64,000 nt of DNA, taken from Verrucomicrobiales bacterium. Lineage in GTDB: Bacteria > Verrucomicrobiota > Verrucomicrobiia > Limisphaerales > J093. The translations under genes and the position numbers were made by a program. The stretch covers positions 366,766-430,765 of the forward strand of contig JACKPV010000024.1 of assembly GCA_024233305.1 (NCBI GenBank), given 5' to 3'. The notes under the pieces were generated by a model. That model made no database searches. It was not told the DNA's origin and saw only the letters and a list, made by a program, of their open reading frames with translations. This document shows, piece by piece, positions 9,040-17,799 of this stretch; the first letter of the stretch is position 1, and each line of letters opens with the position of its first letter.

Positions 9040-9525
9040 ATGCGATACATTGTCGAGGCGAGATTTTGGGAGCGCGGCGAGGACTTCCACGTCTGCGACC
9101 ACGACGGACGGCCGGTCTTCCGGGTCGAGGGCATGGCCTTTTCCTGGGGCGACAAGCTCTCCTTTCAGGATCTCAAACAGCAGGAACTCGCCTTCATCTC
9201 CCAGAAATTGCTGTCGTGGATGCCCCGCTTCCGGATCTACCGCGACGGCACCCTGGTCGTCGAGGTCCTGAAGGAATCAAGCTGGCACCGACGCCGCTTC
9301 ACGCTGGACCTCCCCGGCCCCAGCGCCTACTCGATCGATGGCAGCTTCTGGTTGCATGATTACCGCTTCCGGCGACACGGCCGCGTGGTGGCCCGCGTCG
9401 GCATGACGCGCGCGCCCCGGGCCGACACCTACGGCGTCGAGATCGAAGCCGGCGAGGACGACGTCTCCATCCTCTGCGCCGCCATCGTGGTCGATGAGGT
9501 GCTGCACGACGGACACTACGCATGA
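9040..9525 (+). CDS. LURP-one-related / Tubby-like family protein
   Basis: This 161-residue protein has the pattern of the LURP-one-related (YxjI-like) family, which folds as a Tubby-type beta barrel around a central helix. Typical segments are MRYIVEARFW at the start, VEGMAFSWGDKLSF, QQELAFISQKLLSWMPRFRIY and a second half with similar strands. The molecular function of bacterial members is not established; membrane-lipid binding has been suggested for the fold. It has a strong ribosome-binding site (GGAGAGAAGG) and lies 19 bp after the GH2 gene. Its stop overlaps the next start by 4 bp (ATGA), so translation of the two is coupled. Confidence 0.85.
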   Translation: MRYIVEARFWERGEDFHVCDHDGRPVFRVEGMAFSWGDKLSFQDLKQQELAFISQKLLSWMPRFRIYRDGTLVVEVLKESSWHRRRFTLDLPGPSAYSIDGSFWLHDYRFRRHGRVVARVGMTRAPRADTYGVEIEAGEDDVSILCAAIVVDEVLHDGHYA

Positions 9526-10442
9526 CCATGCGGCGAACCCGATCCTCGACGGGTGGTTGGGCCGGCATGCTGGGCGGTCTGGTGCTGATCGCGTCCGCCG
9601 CGCAGCAACCGGACGGCCCGCGGCTGGCGGCACGGTTCAACCAGCTGACCCCGACGAGCGAATGGCGCGAGATGCCGTCCGTGAAGCTCGCCTTCAGCAC
9701 GCATCATCCGCAGGGAATGACTGTCGTCGGGGACCGCTTCTTTCTGTCCGCGGTGGAGGTGATCGACCGGGCGCGCGGCGCCGGACGGGGACATCTGATC
9801 GAGGCGGGCTTCACCGGAACGCTCCGGCGTCGCTTGGTGTTGGGCGAGGGGCCGGCCTATCATCCCGGCGGCATCGATTTCGACGGGGAACGGATCTGGG
9901 TGGCGGTGGCGGAGTATCGTCCGGACAGCCGGAGCATCGTCTACACCGTGGATCCCGACACTCTTGAAGCCCATCGCAGCTTCGCGTTCGCCGATCATCT
10001 CGGCGTTCTGGCGCGCGTTCCCGGCACCCGGATGCTCGTGGGGGCCAGTTGGGGTTCCCGCCGCTTGTACCGTTGGACCTTGAACGGCGAGGGCGATGCG
10101 CCGGACGATCCGACGCAGCCTGAAACCGCAGCGAACGGCAGCTTCTACATCGATTATCAGGACGCCCAGACCCTGCCGGGCACCTCCCTGATTCTGTTCG
10201 GCGGTTTGAACACCTACCGCCGACCGCAACCGGCAACCGGGACCTTCGCGCTCGGCGGGCTGGAACTGCTGGACGCCCGCGACTGGAGCATCCGCCGGCA
10301 GCTGCCTGTGGAACGATGGAGCGCCGGGGGCCGCGTGATGACGCAGAACCCCTTTTGTGTCCGGCTGGTTGGAGAACGGCTGCTCCTCCACTTCATCCCT
10401 GACGACCAGCCGTCAACGCTCTGCACCTTCGAGGTCAAATGA
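9522..10442 (+). CDS. DUF6454-like secreted beta-propeller protein
   Basis: This 306-residue protein has an N-terminal hydrophobic stretch (about residues 12-27) after a basic start, probably a signal peptide. The body has propeller-like strands with motifs I associate with DUF6454 (FSTHHPQGM, FFLSAVEVID, LGEGPAYHPGGIDFDG, WVAVAEYRPDSRSIVY). No catalytic residues are recognisable and its function is unknown. The start overlaps the stop of the LURP-one-like gene, and its last 8 bp overlap the end of the convergent kinase gene. Context suggests an exported accessory protein expressed with the GH2 enzyme; this is inference. Confidence 0.75.
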   Translation: MTMRRTRSSTGGWAGMLGGLVLIASAAQQPDGPRLAARFNQLTPTSEWREMPSVKLAFSTHHPQGMTVVGDRFFLSAVEVIDRARGAGRGHLIEAGFTGTLRRRLVLGEGPAYHPGGIDFDGERIWVAVAEYRPDSRSIVYTVDPDTLEAHRSFAFADHLGVLARVPGTRMLVGASWGSRRLYRWTLNGEGDAPDDPTQPETAANGSFYIDYQDAQTLPGTSLILFGGLNTYRRPQPATGTFALGGLELLDARDWSIRRQLPVERWSAGGRVMTQNPFCVRLVGERLLLHFIPDDQPSTLCTFEVK

Positions 10443-11058
10443 CCGCCCGCAGGGCCTCCAGCAGCCCGACCAGGGCGGGCTCCTCCACCGGAGACGACAC
10501 GCAGCGCGTGGCGAAGGCCCGTTGGGGCTCGACGAAACGCCGGTGCATCGGCTCGACCTGTGTCTCGAACTGGCGCCGGACGGATCCCTCGTTGCGGCCG
10601 CGTTCGCGGGAATCGCGCCCGATCCGCCGCTCCAATCGCACCTCCATCGCGCAGTCCACGAAAACGCTGAACGCAAACCGCCCGCGCAACCACCCGGGGT
10701 GAAGCAGCCACAAACCGTCGCCGATCACCACCGGCGCGGGCGGGAGGGATTGCGTGCCGGGCCTTCGCGAGTGGCTGGTGAAATCATAGACCGGCGCCCG
10801 GGCGGCCCGTCCGGCAGCGAGTTCCTCCACGGCCTCGCGCACCGCCTCCCAGTCAATCGCCGCGGGATCGTCGAAGTTGCAGGCATCGCGCCCGGCCCGG
10901 GTCAGGTGGCTGAGATCGCGGTAGAAATCATCGAGTCGCAGGCGGGTCGTTGCCGTCCCCAGCCGGTCGGCAAGCCGTTCCGCCAGCCACGTTTTCCCGG
11001 AGCCGCTGCCCCCGACCACCGCGATGAACGTCACCCGTTGCATCCACCGCCGCAGCAA
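10435..11058 (-). CDS. Uridine kinase-like P-loop phosphotransferase
   Basis: This 207-residue P-loop kinase has Walker A GGSGSGKT (about residues 16-23), LDDFYRDLSHL and NFDDPAAIDW. These match the uridine kinase/phosphoribulokinase superfamily, which phosphorylates nucleosides or sugar-like substrates with ATP. The lid-like region contains ERRIGRDSRERGR. It could be a true uridine/cytidine kinase of pyrimidine salvage or a related small-molecule kinase. The first ATG (MLRRW) is at 11058; the second Met, 15 bp downstream (MQRVTF), would also give a complete P-loop domain. It is transcribed away from the GH9 gene's end, with about 70 bp between. Confidence 0.8.
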   Translation of the reverse strand: MLRRWMQRVTFIAVVGGSGSGKTWLAERLADRLGTATTRLRLDDFYRDLSHLTRAGRDACNFDDPAAIDWEAVREAVEELAAGRAARAPVYDFTSHSRRPGTQSLPPAPVVIGDGLWLLHPGWLRGRFAFSVFVDCAMEVRLERRIGRDSRERGRNEGSVRRQFETQVEPMHRRFVEPQRAFATRCVSSPVEEPALVGLLEALRAVI

Positions 11059-11128
11059 ACCAGAGCCCGGCGGGCGGGGTCAACCGCAGCGTGACGCCCG
11101 GCCCCCGCGCGCCGCCCGGCGAAGGCGC

Positions 11129-13324
11129 CTAACGCGGATCGGCGGGCGCCTCCGGCTCCGGTTCCCACGGGACCACCCACTTGTAGATCGTGTGCTCGGC
11201 GATTTCGTAATCAGGATCGTCCAGCGCGGCGTCCTGCAGGACCATCTCCTCGACCAGAACCGGTTTCGCGCCGCGCATGTCGAAGTCGTGCGACAGGATG
11301 CGTGAGCCCGGCCGCAACGCCGCGAGTTGGGGCATCAATTGCACGTTCAGCCGCGGCAACAGATAGAGCATCACCACGTTGGCCTCCCGCAGATCGAGCG
11401 TGAACACGTCCGCCTGCCGGATGGTGACCAGGTGCTCGACGTGATTTGTGCGCACGTTGGCCCGCGCCTCCCGCACGCGGTCCGGATCGATGTCCACCCC
11501 CAGGGCCCGGACGCCGAAACGCTTCGCCGCCGTGACCACGAACCGCCCGTCACCACAACCGAGATCGTAGACGACGTCGCCCGGCTTGATCTCCGCCAGT
11601 TCGAGCATCCGCTCGACCACCACCTGCGGCGTGGGAACGAAGATGACATCCGGTTCCCTGGCCGGCATCTGCACTCGCGTCGCCAGATCGGACGCGCCGT
11701 CGAGAAAGGCGGCCAGGGCGTAGATCAACGCCGCGTTCCAGTTGATCGCAATCTCGTTGGTCCGGTAATCGCCCTCTTCGTCCTTCCAGTCGGTCGCCTG
11801 CGGGTGGGGCCCGCCAACCAGGCAACCCGGCCAGGGCGCGTCGACATCGTCGCCCGCGGACCGGCGGTCATGCGGGTGCAGCGGCGGTGCATGCCCCAAG
11901 CCGGTGACCAACGAGCGCCCGTAAGGATTGCGCCCGAAGAGGTGGTTCAAGGCGTCCAGCGCAGCGGCGCGGTATTCCGGTTTGGGCGACACGCGGTAGG
12001 CCGCGTGCAGGGTCAGGCTCTGCCGCGCGACCGAGCCGTTGCAGCCCCAGTAATACCGATTGCCCAGCGGTCGCGCATCCGGTTGGGCGGCGCCCGTGCG
12101 CACGATTTCATCGGCCACCGCCAGCAGGTTCCCCCGGAGCCGGGCCACCAGCGCCGGATCGCGCCCTTCGCGTTCGGAGGCCAGGTAGGTGAACACGCCG
12201 AGGTTCCCCACCGAACCCCAGTCGAAATCCGCGTCCACCCGGGCGCCCGCCGTCCGCAGACGCGCCTCGACATCCGTCAGCGCGGCCGCTTCGCCCGTGG
12301 TTTCCCAGAACTCCGCCGCCGCCCACAGGCGGTCGTCCTCGTCACGGGTCGCGTAGGCACCGGTGCGAAAGGCGCTCAAGTCGGCGCGCACATTCTCAAG
12401 GTGGGCATCCAGGAACGCATAACTCTGCCGGGCGGCCACCAGACAACGATCCGCATACGCCTGGTCATACGGACCGAAATGCCGCGCCGCCTGGGCCATC
12501 ATCGCGGTGAACCCGGCCGTGGCGGCGCTGCTCCATGGCGCGAGGAACCGGTCCGTGGTCTCGTGGTCCGGGGGGATCATCGGCCCGAAGCTCCGGGTGC
12601 TCAGCTTGTGATACACCCGCCCGTCGTCCGCCTGCATCGTCAACAGCCAGTCCAGTTCCCATTTCACTTCCGCCAGGAAATCGGGCAGCGGCATCCCGGA
12701 TTCCGGCAACCCGAGGTCGACTTCGCGAATGACCGGTCCGAAATCCTCCCAGGCCCGCAGCATGGCCCCAACCGTCACGCCCGCATTCACCACGTACTTG
12801 TTGTAGTCCCCCGCATCATGCCAGCCGCCAGAGGAGGGTTTGCGTTCGCCCACCGCGCCCACGAGATCCAGCAGCGCGTCGTTCGTGTGGCAGGGTCCGT
12901 GGGCAAACACGCTTCCCGCATGCTCCCCGAACACCGCGGTCCCGCAGCGCCACAGATACATCCCGCGGGTGACGGTCCGAAACGCCTCGCGATAGACGTC
13001 CGACGCCACCTTGAACGACGACGATTCCCCCGCCCCGTCGACCCGCAAGCGGTATTCTCCAGGTTCGGTCAGCGCCGAGAAGTCGGCTATGGCTCGCGCG
13101 GAACGGTTCCCCCCCGCGGCGGGAGCGGGCGCCGTGCGACCACGCAGAACCTCCGCGCCATCGCTGGCCCGGAGGACGACGAAGTCCGCGGCGGGACCGT
13201 CGACGCCCGCCTGTTTGGGCATGTCAGGCGGGTAACCGACGGTGTTGAGACGGATGGTTCCCGAGGCCGCGAGGGAGCCGGCTGCCAGCCATGCCAGCAG
13301 CGGAAGTGAGGTGGAGGTTTTCAC
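11129..13324 (-). CDS. Secreted GH9 glucanase fused to a class I SAM methyltransferase
   Basis: The 731-residue protein starts with a signal peptide (MKTSTSLPLLAWLAAGSLAA). A cellulase-N Ig-like domain follows (NTVGYPPDMPKQAGV), then an (alpha/alpha)6 GH9 barrel. Catalytic landmarks are GGWHDAGDYNKYVV (Asp pair), GLGHAPPLHPHDR (His) and TNEIAINWNAAL (Glu, about residue 523). GH9 enzymes hydrolyse cellulose, mixed-linkage glucan or related beta-glucans. From about residue 552 the chain becomes a methyltransferase: DVIFVPTP, then SAM-binding VYDLGCGDGRFV (about 580-592) and LGVDIDPDRV. An internal ATG at the junction (MPAREPDV) could start a separate methyltransferase but lacks a good ribosome-binding site. 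The fusion is unusual. Confidence 0.85.
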   Translation of the reverse strand: MKTSTSLPLLAWLAAGSLAASGTIRLNTVGYPPDMPKQAGVDGPAADFVVLRASDGAEVLRGRTAPAPAAGGNRSARAIADFSALTEPGEYRLRVDGAGESSSFKVASDVYREAFRTVTRGMYLWRCGTAVFGEHAGSVFAHGPCHTNDALLDLVGAVGERKPSSGGWHDAGDYNKYVVNAGVTVGAMLRAWEDFGPVIREVDLGLPESGMPLPDFLAEVKWELDWLLTMQADDGRVYHKLSTRSFGPMIPPDHETTDRFLAPWSSAATAGFTAMMAQAARHFGPYDQAYADRCLVAARQSYAFLDAHLENVRADLSAFRTGAYATRDEDDRLWAAAEFWETTGEAAALTDVEARLRTAGARVDADFDWGSVGNLGVFTYLASEREGRDPALVARLRGNLLAVADEIVRTGAAQPDARPLGNRYYWGCNGSVARQSLTLHAAYRVSPKPEYRAAALDALNHLFGRNPYGRSLVTGLGHAPPLHPHDRRSAGDDVDAPWPGCLVGGPHPQATDWKDEEGDYRTNEIAINWNAALIYALAAFLDGASDLATRVQMPAREPDVIFVPTPQVVVERMLELAEIKPGDVVYDLGCGDGRFVVTAAKRFGVRALGVDIDPDRVREARANVRTNHVEHLVTIRQADVFTLDLREANVVMLYLLPRLNVQLMPQLAALRPGSRILSHDFDMRGAKPVLVEEMVLQDAALDDPDYEIAEHTIYKWVVPWEPEPEAPADPR

Positions 13325-13359
13325 GGAAGGAGTCGGGTAGGCCGGACGAATTCATGGGC

Positions 13360-13423
13360 CGAACCGACCGGGCGACGCGAAGTCCTTCCACGGACAAACC
13401 CGCGGAGCTCCCCGGTCGGTTCG
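13360..13423. other. 13-bp inverted repeat between the GH9 and PQQ-propeller genes
   Basis: Perfect 13-bp arms (13360-13372 and 13411-13423) enclose a 38-nt loop, itself with a small GTCC/GGAC stem. They lie in the 124-bp gap between two minus-strand genes. There is no T run, so it may be a factor-dependent terminator, a transcript-stabilising hairpin or a protein site. Its function is unproven. Confidence 0.4.
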
Positions 13424-13448
13424 AGGCGCGTGCCTTCGGAAGCGTGGT

Positions 13449-14678
13449 TCATTCGATCTGCCAGGCGGTCACAGAGTTCTGGTCCTGCACGAGGATCCGT
13501 TTGCCGACCACGACCGGACAGCCGTACACGGGTTGGTCCGCCACCTTGATGCGGGCCAGTTCGCGGTAGGCGGCTTCACCCGGCGAGAGGACGATCAACT
13601 CCGAGTTCGGGGTGGTGGCGAGCAGCACGCCGCCGCCGTCGAGGATGCAGCCGTAGCCACCCAGACCACCCTTCGGATCGGTCCAGACCAACGCGCCCGT
13701 GGCGGCATCGAGACAGAAGAAATTGCCGCGCTCGGAGAGGCCGTACAACCGACCGCCCTTCAGCAGCGGGGTGTTGAACTGGACGGCGGCATCGTTGTTG
13801 GCCCACAGCTCCCGGGCGGTGAACCCGGCGGCCACCGCCTCGATCCGCAACGCCTTCGTGCCGCGACCCGAGCCGCTTACGAACACCGTGGCTCCGTCGA
13901 CCACGGGCGTGGCAGCGTTGTAGGCCCTCCCCCGGGGGGCAAACGGAACCTCCCAAAGCAGGGCGCCGTCCGTCACGCGCACCCCCACGACCTTCGTCGC
14001 CGTCAGGGCCACGATCTGTTCCGTGCCGGCCACCGTCGCCAGGACGGGCGAGGCATAGGCGGGTTCATCCCCGCTCCACAGCCACCGCCGGTCGCCGCCG
14101 GCAAGCTCATAGGCCGCGATGCCTCCCTGCCCGCCCCCGCCGACCAGCGCGACGCAAAGATCGTTGACGATCACCGGCGATGCCGACGTGAAAAAGCGGG
14201 GCCAGGCGCCGGGGAAATCATTCTTCCGCCAAAGCACCTTCCCGGACGCGGCATCCAGACAGGACAACGTGCCGCGTACGCCGAAGGTGACCACCTTCCC
14301 GTGCGCCACGGACGGCGTGCTGCGCGGCCCCGGATGACGCGAGGCCGGACCGGTGGCGCCTTCGGTCTCGTAATGATCCCGCCAGATGGTCTCGCCATTC
14401 GCGGGATCCAGACAAAGGGTGACCTCGCCATTCCCCTCGCGTCCAACCACAAACAACCGTCCGTCGGCCAGCACCGGCGAAGCGTCCGCCGGCCCGGCCG
14501 GAACCTCCCACGCACGGGCGAGGGCCGCCGGCCAAGTGGCGGGTGGCGTAAATCCGGCTATCCGCCCATCCCGGCCGGGCCCCAGCCATTGGGGCCACTC
14601 CTGGCCGTGCAACGAACCGGCGAAGCTGGCGAGCAGGACAACCGCCCGGACGGCAGTTGCTCGAAATGAAGTCTTCAT
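13449..14678 (-). CDS. Exported PQQ-like beta-propeller protein
   Basis: The 409-residue protein has a signal peptide (MKTSFRATAVRAVVLLASFAGSLHG). The body is a run of propeller blades with the PQQ-repeat look: CLDPANGETIWR, CLDAASGKVLWRK, VRVTDGALLWEVPF, CLDAATGALVWTD. The N-terminal EWPQWLGPGRDG is typical of outer-membrane-protein-assembly BamB-like proteins abundant in Planctomycetes and Verrucomicrobia. No dehydrogenase active site is visible, so a structural or binding role is more likely than PQQ enzymology. The ORF stays open to 14780, but the signal peptide fixes the start at 14678. It is divergent from the invertase gene. Confidence 0.85.
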   Translation of the reverse strand: MKTSFRATAVRAVVLLASFAGSLHGQEWPQWLGPGRDGRIAGFTPPATWPAALARAWEVPAGPADASPVLADGRLFVVGREGNGEVTLCLDPANGETIWRDHYETEGATGPASRHPGPRSTPSVAHGKVVTFGVRGTLSCLDAASGKVLWRKNDFPGAWPRFFTSASPVIVNDLCVALVGGGGQGGIAAYELAGGDRRWLWSGDEPAYASPVLATVAGTEQIVALTATKVVGVRVTDGALLWEVPFAPRGRAYNAATPVVDGATVFVSGSGRGTKALRIEAVAAGFTARELWANNDAAVQFNTPLLKGGRLYGLSERGNFFCLDAATGALVWTDPKGGLGGYGCILDGGGVLLATTPNSELIVLSPGEAAYRELARIKVADQPVYGCPVVVGKRILVQDQNSVTAWQIE

Positions 14679-14942
14679 CGTGGGATCAAGTTGGCCAACA
14701 AGCAGTTGAATTCTCCCTCGGCGAACCCGCACCCGCGCGTCCGACCTAATCGACTGGATCTCGCCGTACCAGGGAGCCATCGCGATGGTTCGACGCCGGC
14801 AACCCTGCCGAAGTTACAAAGTCCTGCGGACGGTGCGATGCGCCCCAGGATTCGGCCTGGGCTGCCAGGATCGCGTGGTCGCCACCGGAACCGAACCGAT
14901 GCGGCATTGACCGCGGCGCGACGGAGCGTCACCAATGGGCGC

Positions 14943-16370
14943 ATGAACGAGACACAGGTCCCGAATACCGGCGCCCGTCCGTCCGCCCCGGGGGAACTCC
15001 CTCCAGTGATTCGCGCGGCCTACGCGCTGCTCGAAAAGGCGGTGATCCACTATCAGGGCCGACCGGTCGGAACCGTCGCGGCGGTTGCGGAGCACCTGCC
15101 GGCAGCGAACTACGGCGAGTGCTTCGTTCGGGATTTCGTGCCGGCGGGCTTGGTGTTCCTCATGGACGGGCGAACCGAGATCGTCCGGAACTTCCTGTTG
15201 ACCACCCTTGAGGTCCGCACGAAGGCCCCCCAGCTTGCCGGTCACTACAAGACGCCCGGCGTGCTGCCCGCGAGCTTCCACGTGGTCCGCTCCGAGACGG
15301 GCACCGAAACCCTGCAATCCGACTTCGGCGACCGCGCCATTGGCCGGGTGGCGCCGGTGGACTCGATGATGTGGTGGGTGGCGCTGCTCGCGCGGTACGT
15401 CGAGTCCACCGGCGATCTCGACCTCGTCCGCACGCCCGCGGTGCAAGCGGGTCTGCGCGGTATTCTGGACCTGGTGATGCAGGACAGCTTCGAGATCTAC
15501 CCCACCCTGCTGACACCCGACGGATGCTTCATGATCGACCGGCGCATGGGGGTTTACGGGCATCCGCTTGAAGTGCAGGCGCTGTTCTATGGGCTGCTCA
15601 AGGCGATGCGGTTCTTGCTGAGTCCCTGCGACGAGAACTGCGAAATCCTCGGCCTGGTGCGGGAGCGCGGGGTGGTGCTGCGCAACTTCGTGCGCCGGCA
15701 CTACTGGCTGGACCTCCGGCGGTTGAACGAGATCCACCGGTATCACACCGAGGAATTCGGCAGCGAAGTCACCAACGTCCTCAACATCTACCCCGAAATC
15801 ATCCCGGACTGGATCACGGACTGGCTGCCGGACGAGGGCGGTTATCTGGCCGGCAACATCGGTCCCGGACGACTCGACTTCCGCTTCTTCACCCTGGGCA
15901 ATCTGATCGCGATCACCACCGGTCTGGCCTCGGAAGAGATGGCGCGCCACATCTTCGCCCTGTACGCGGCCCGGTGGGATGACCTGGTAGGGCTCATGCC
16001 GCTGAAGATCTGCCATCCCGCACTCGAAGGCGCCGAGTGGGAATTGATGACCGGTTCGGATCCCAAGAATACGCCCTGGTCCTACCACAACGCGGGCAAT
16101 TGGCCGGCCCTGCTCCACTTCTTCACCTCGGCCGCGTTGCGCGCCGGCCGGGCGGACCTCGCCGAAAGCGCCTTCCGCACCGCCGCCGCCCGGCTCGCGG
16201 CCGATGGCTGGCCGGAGTACTACGATGGCCGACGCGGTCGATTGATCGGTCGACGCGCAGCGCTCAACCAAGTGTGGTCCGCCACCTCGCTGATCGCCGC
16301 CTACCGGCTGCTCGAAAACCCCGACCGCGTCTCGAAGATCTACCTGCCCAGCATCGAGGCCGAACTGTGA
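14943..16370 (+). CDS. Neutral/alkaline invertase, glycoside hydrolase family 100
   Basis: The 475-residue protein matches GH100 enzymes, which hydrolyse sucrose to glucose and fructose and are best known from plants and cyanobacteria. Diagnostic segments are NYGECFVRDFVPAGLVFLM, ETLQSDFGDRAIGRVAPVDS (acidic residue at position 140), IDRRMGVYGHPLEVQALF and GSDPKNTPWSYHNAGNWP. There is no signal peptide, so it should act in the cytoplasm. The ORF runs open from 14691, but the ATG at 14943 starts the conserved region after a short variable leader, as in the family. It stands alone: the PQQ-propeller gene is divergent and the rhomboid gene follows after 224 bp. Confidence 0.92.
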   Translation: MNETQVPNTGARPSAPGELPPVIRAAYALLEKAVIHYQGRPVGTVAAVAEHLPAANYGECFVRDFVPAGLVFLMDGRTEIVRNFLLTTLEVRTKAPQLAGHYKTPGVLPASFHVVRSETGTETLQSDFGDRAIGRVAPVDSMMWWVALLARYVESTGDLDLVRTPAVQAGLRGILDLVMQDSFEIYPTLLTPDGCFMIDRRMGVYGHPLEVQALFYGLLKAMRFLLSPCDENCEILGLVRERGVVLRNFVRRHYWLDLRRLNEIHRYHTEEFGSEVTNVLNIYPEIIPDWITDWLPDEGGYLAGNIGPGRLDFRFFTLGNLIAITTGLASEEMARHIFALYAARWDDLVGLMPLKICHPALEGAEWELMTGSDPKNTPWSYHNAGNWPALLHFFTSAALRAGRADLAESAFRTAAARLAADGWPEYYDGRRGRLIGRRAALNQVWSATSLIAAYRLLENPDRVSKIYLPSIEAEL

Positions 16371-16594
16371 TCCGCCGCCCCCCGCGAACCGGCTTGCATC
16401 GATTCCATCCACGCCCGGAAGCGCATGCGGAGAATCACGCGACGCGGTCGCCGCGCGCGGTAGCCGATGCCGGCTTCCTGGATGCCCTGGCGCGACGCCC
16501 TGCGCTCGACGGGCGCCACGGTCCCGCAACCGAACGCGCGACGGACGGGAATTGACCGGCCGACCGGGAGCGCCCAAGCTCCGCCCCGGACCCA

Positions 16595-17161
16595 ATGACA
16601 CGCCAGCGTTCCAACCGCAAGTTCGCCGAGGCCATGAACCAGAGCCTGGCACTCGTCGCGGCCATGTTCGTCATCGTCCTGCTGGACAGCTGGTTGCCAC
16701 TTCACCTGACCCGTTTTGGCATCGTCCCACGCACAGCCTCGGGACTTTGGGGAATCCTCTGCGGCCCCTTGCTGCACGCCAACATGGGCCACTTCGCCGC
16801 CAACGCGGTGCCTCTGCTTGTCCTGCTGCTGCTCCTGACCGGCAATCCGCGATATCGCCCGGGAGCCACCCTGACCTGGATCTGGCTGGGCAGCGGACTG
16901 GGAACGTGGCTGATCGGACGCGGGCCGGCGGTGCACCTGGGCGCCAGCTCGCTCATCTTCGGTTTGGCCGCCTTCCTCATCGTCGCCGGCTGGCAGCTGC
17001 GCACGTGGTCCTCGGTGGCGGTGGCCCTGTTCGTGGCGATCGGCTTCGGCGGGCTCTTCTACGGCGTGCTCCCCCGCAACGGCCCGATCTCCTGGGAAGG
17101 CCATCTCTGCGGAATGGTCGCCGGAATCCTGACCGCCCGGCACAACCTGCGCTCCCGCTGA
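16595..17161 (+). CDS. Rhomboid family intramembrane serine protease
   Basis: The 188-residue membrane protein has about six hydrophobic helices and the rhomboid hallmarks: HANMGHFAANAVP on the second helix, the GASSLIFG active-site motif (Ser118) and the catalytic His in WEGHLCG (His170). Rhomboids cleave transmembrane substrates within the bilayer. The length is the minimal rhomboid core, with no cytosolic domain. It sits between the invertase and purE genes on the same strand, with no sign of functional coupling. The substrate is unknown. Confidence 0.9.
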   Translation: MTRQRSNRKFAEAMNQSLALVAAMFVIVLLDSWLPLHLTRFGIVPRTASGLWGILCGPLLHANMGHFAANAVPLLVLLLLLTGNPRYRPGATLTWIWLGSGLGTWLIGRGPAVHLGASSLIFGLAAFLIVAGWQLRTWSSVAVALFVAIGFGGLFYGVLPRNGPISWEGHLCGMVAGILTARHNLRSR

Positions 17162-17184
17162 GCCACGCTGACCGTCAACGGACT

Positions 17185-17212
17185 TTGCCTGCGGTGGGTC
17201 ATCCCGTAGTAT
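17185..17212 (+). promoter_or_regulatory. Sigma-70-like promoter for purE
   Basis: TTGCCT (17185-17190), a 16-bp spacer and TAGTAT (17207-17212) lie 62 bp before the purE ATG. No Shine-Dalgarno sequence is visible before that ATG. Confidence 0.5.
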
Positions 17213-17274
17213 CCCGGCCACCGCTGCCTGATTCCGGCGACACCGGACCGCTGGCGGCGAACGAAAACACACGA

Positions 17275-17769
17275 ATGAGCGCGGAAACGAAAACCCTGGT
17301 GGCGGTCCTGATGGGCAGCAAGTCTGATTGGGAAACCATGCGTCACACCCGACTGACGCTGGATGAATTCCAGATCCCTCACGTTTGCCGGGTGCTCTCG
17401 GCGCACCGTACGCCGCAACAAACCGCTGAGTTCGTCACCCAATCCGAACGCGACGGCGTGGAGGTGTTTATCGCCGCGGCAGGCGGGGCCGCTCATCTCG
17501 CGGGCGTCGTTGCCGCCCACACGGTCCTTCCCGTGATCGGGGTGCCGATGCAGGGCTGGGCCGTCCAGGGCCTGGATGCCCTCCTGGCAACGGTCCAGAT
17601 GCCCCCCGGCATTCCCGTGGGCACCGTCGCCATCGGGAAACCCGGCGCGATCAACGCCGCCCTGCTCGCGGCCAGCATCCTGGGCGGCAAACGCCCCGAA
17701 CTGCACGAGCGACTCCGGGCCTACCGACAGCGCCAGGCGGAGAAGATCCTCGCCGAGGAACTCTCCTGA
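17275..17769 (+). CDS. purE: N5-carboxyaminoimidazole ribonucleotide mutase
   Basis: PurE converts N5-CAIR to CAIR in de novo purine synthesis. The 164-residue protein has the class I PurE signature: VLMGSKSDWETM at the N-terminus, RVLSAHRTPQQTAEF, AAAGGAAHLAGVVAAHT and PVIGVPMQGWAVQGLDALLATVQMP. The longer in-frame ORF upstream is not coding; the ATG at 17275 begins the conserved domain and follows a plausible promoter at 17185-17212. No purK neighbour is present. It converges on lipA, with 30 bp between stops containing a small GGGAC/GTCCC hairpin. Confidence 0.95.
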   Translation: MSAETKTLVAVLMGSKSDWETMRHTRLTLDEFQIPHVCRVLSAHRTPQQTAEFVTQSERDGVEVFIAAAGGAAHLAGVVAAHTVLPVIGVPMQGWAVQGLDALLATVQMPPGIPVGTVAIGKPGAINAALLAASILGGKRPELHERLRAYRQRQAEKILAEELS

Positions 17770-17799
17770 TCCTCCACCGCAGGCGGGACCGGTCGTCCC

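Noticed and set aside
11129..11681. A separate methyltransferase gene starting at the internal ATG
   Set aside because: No ribosome-binding site or promoter is visible at the junction and the frame is continuous with the GH9 part. It remains possible and is noted in the fusion entry.
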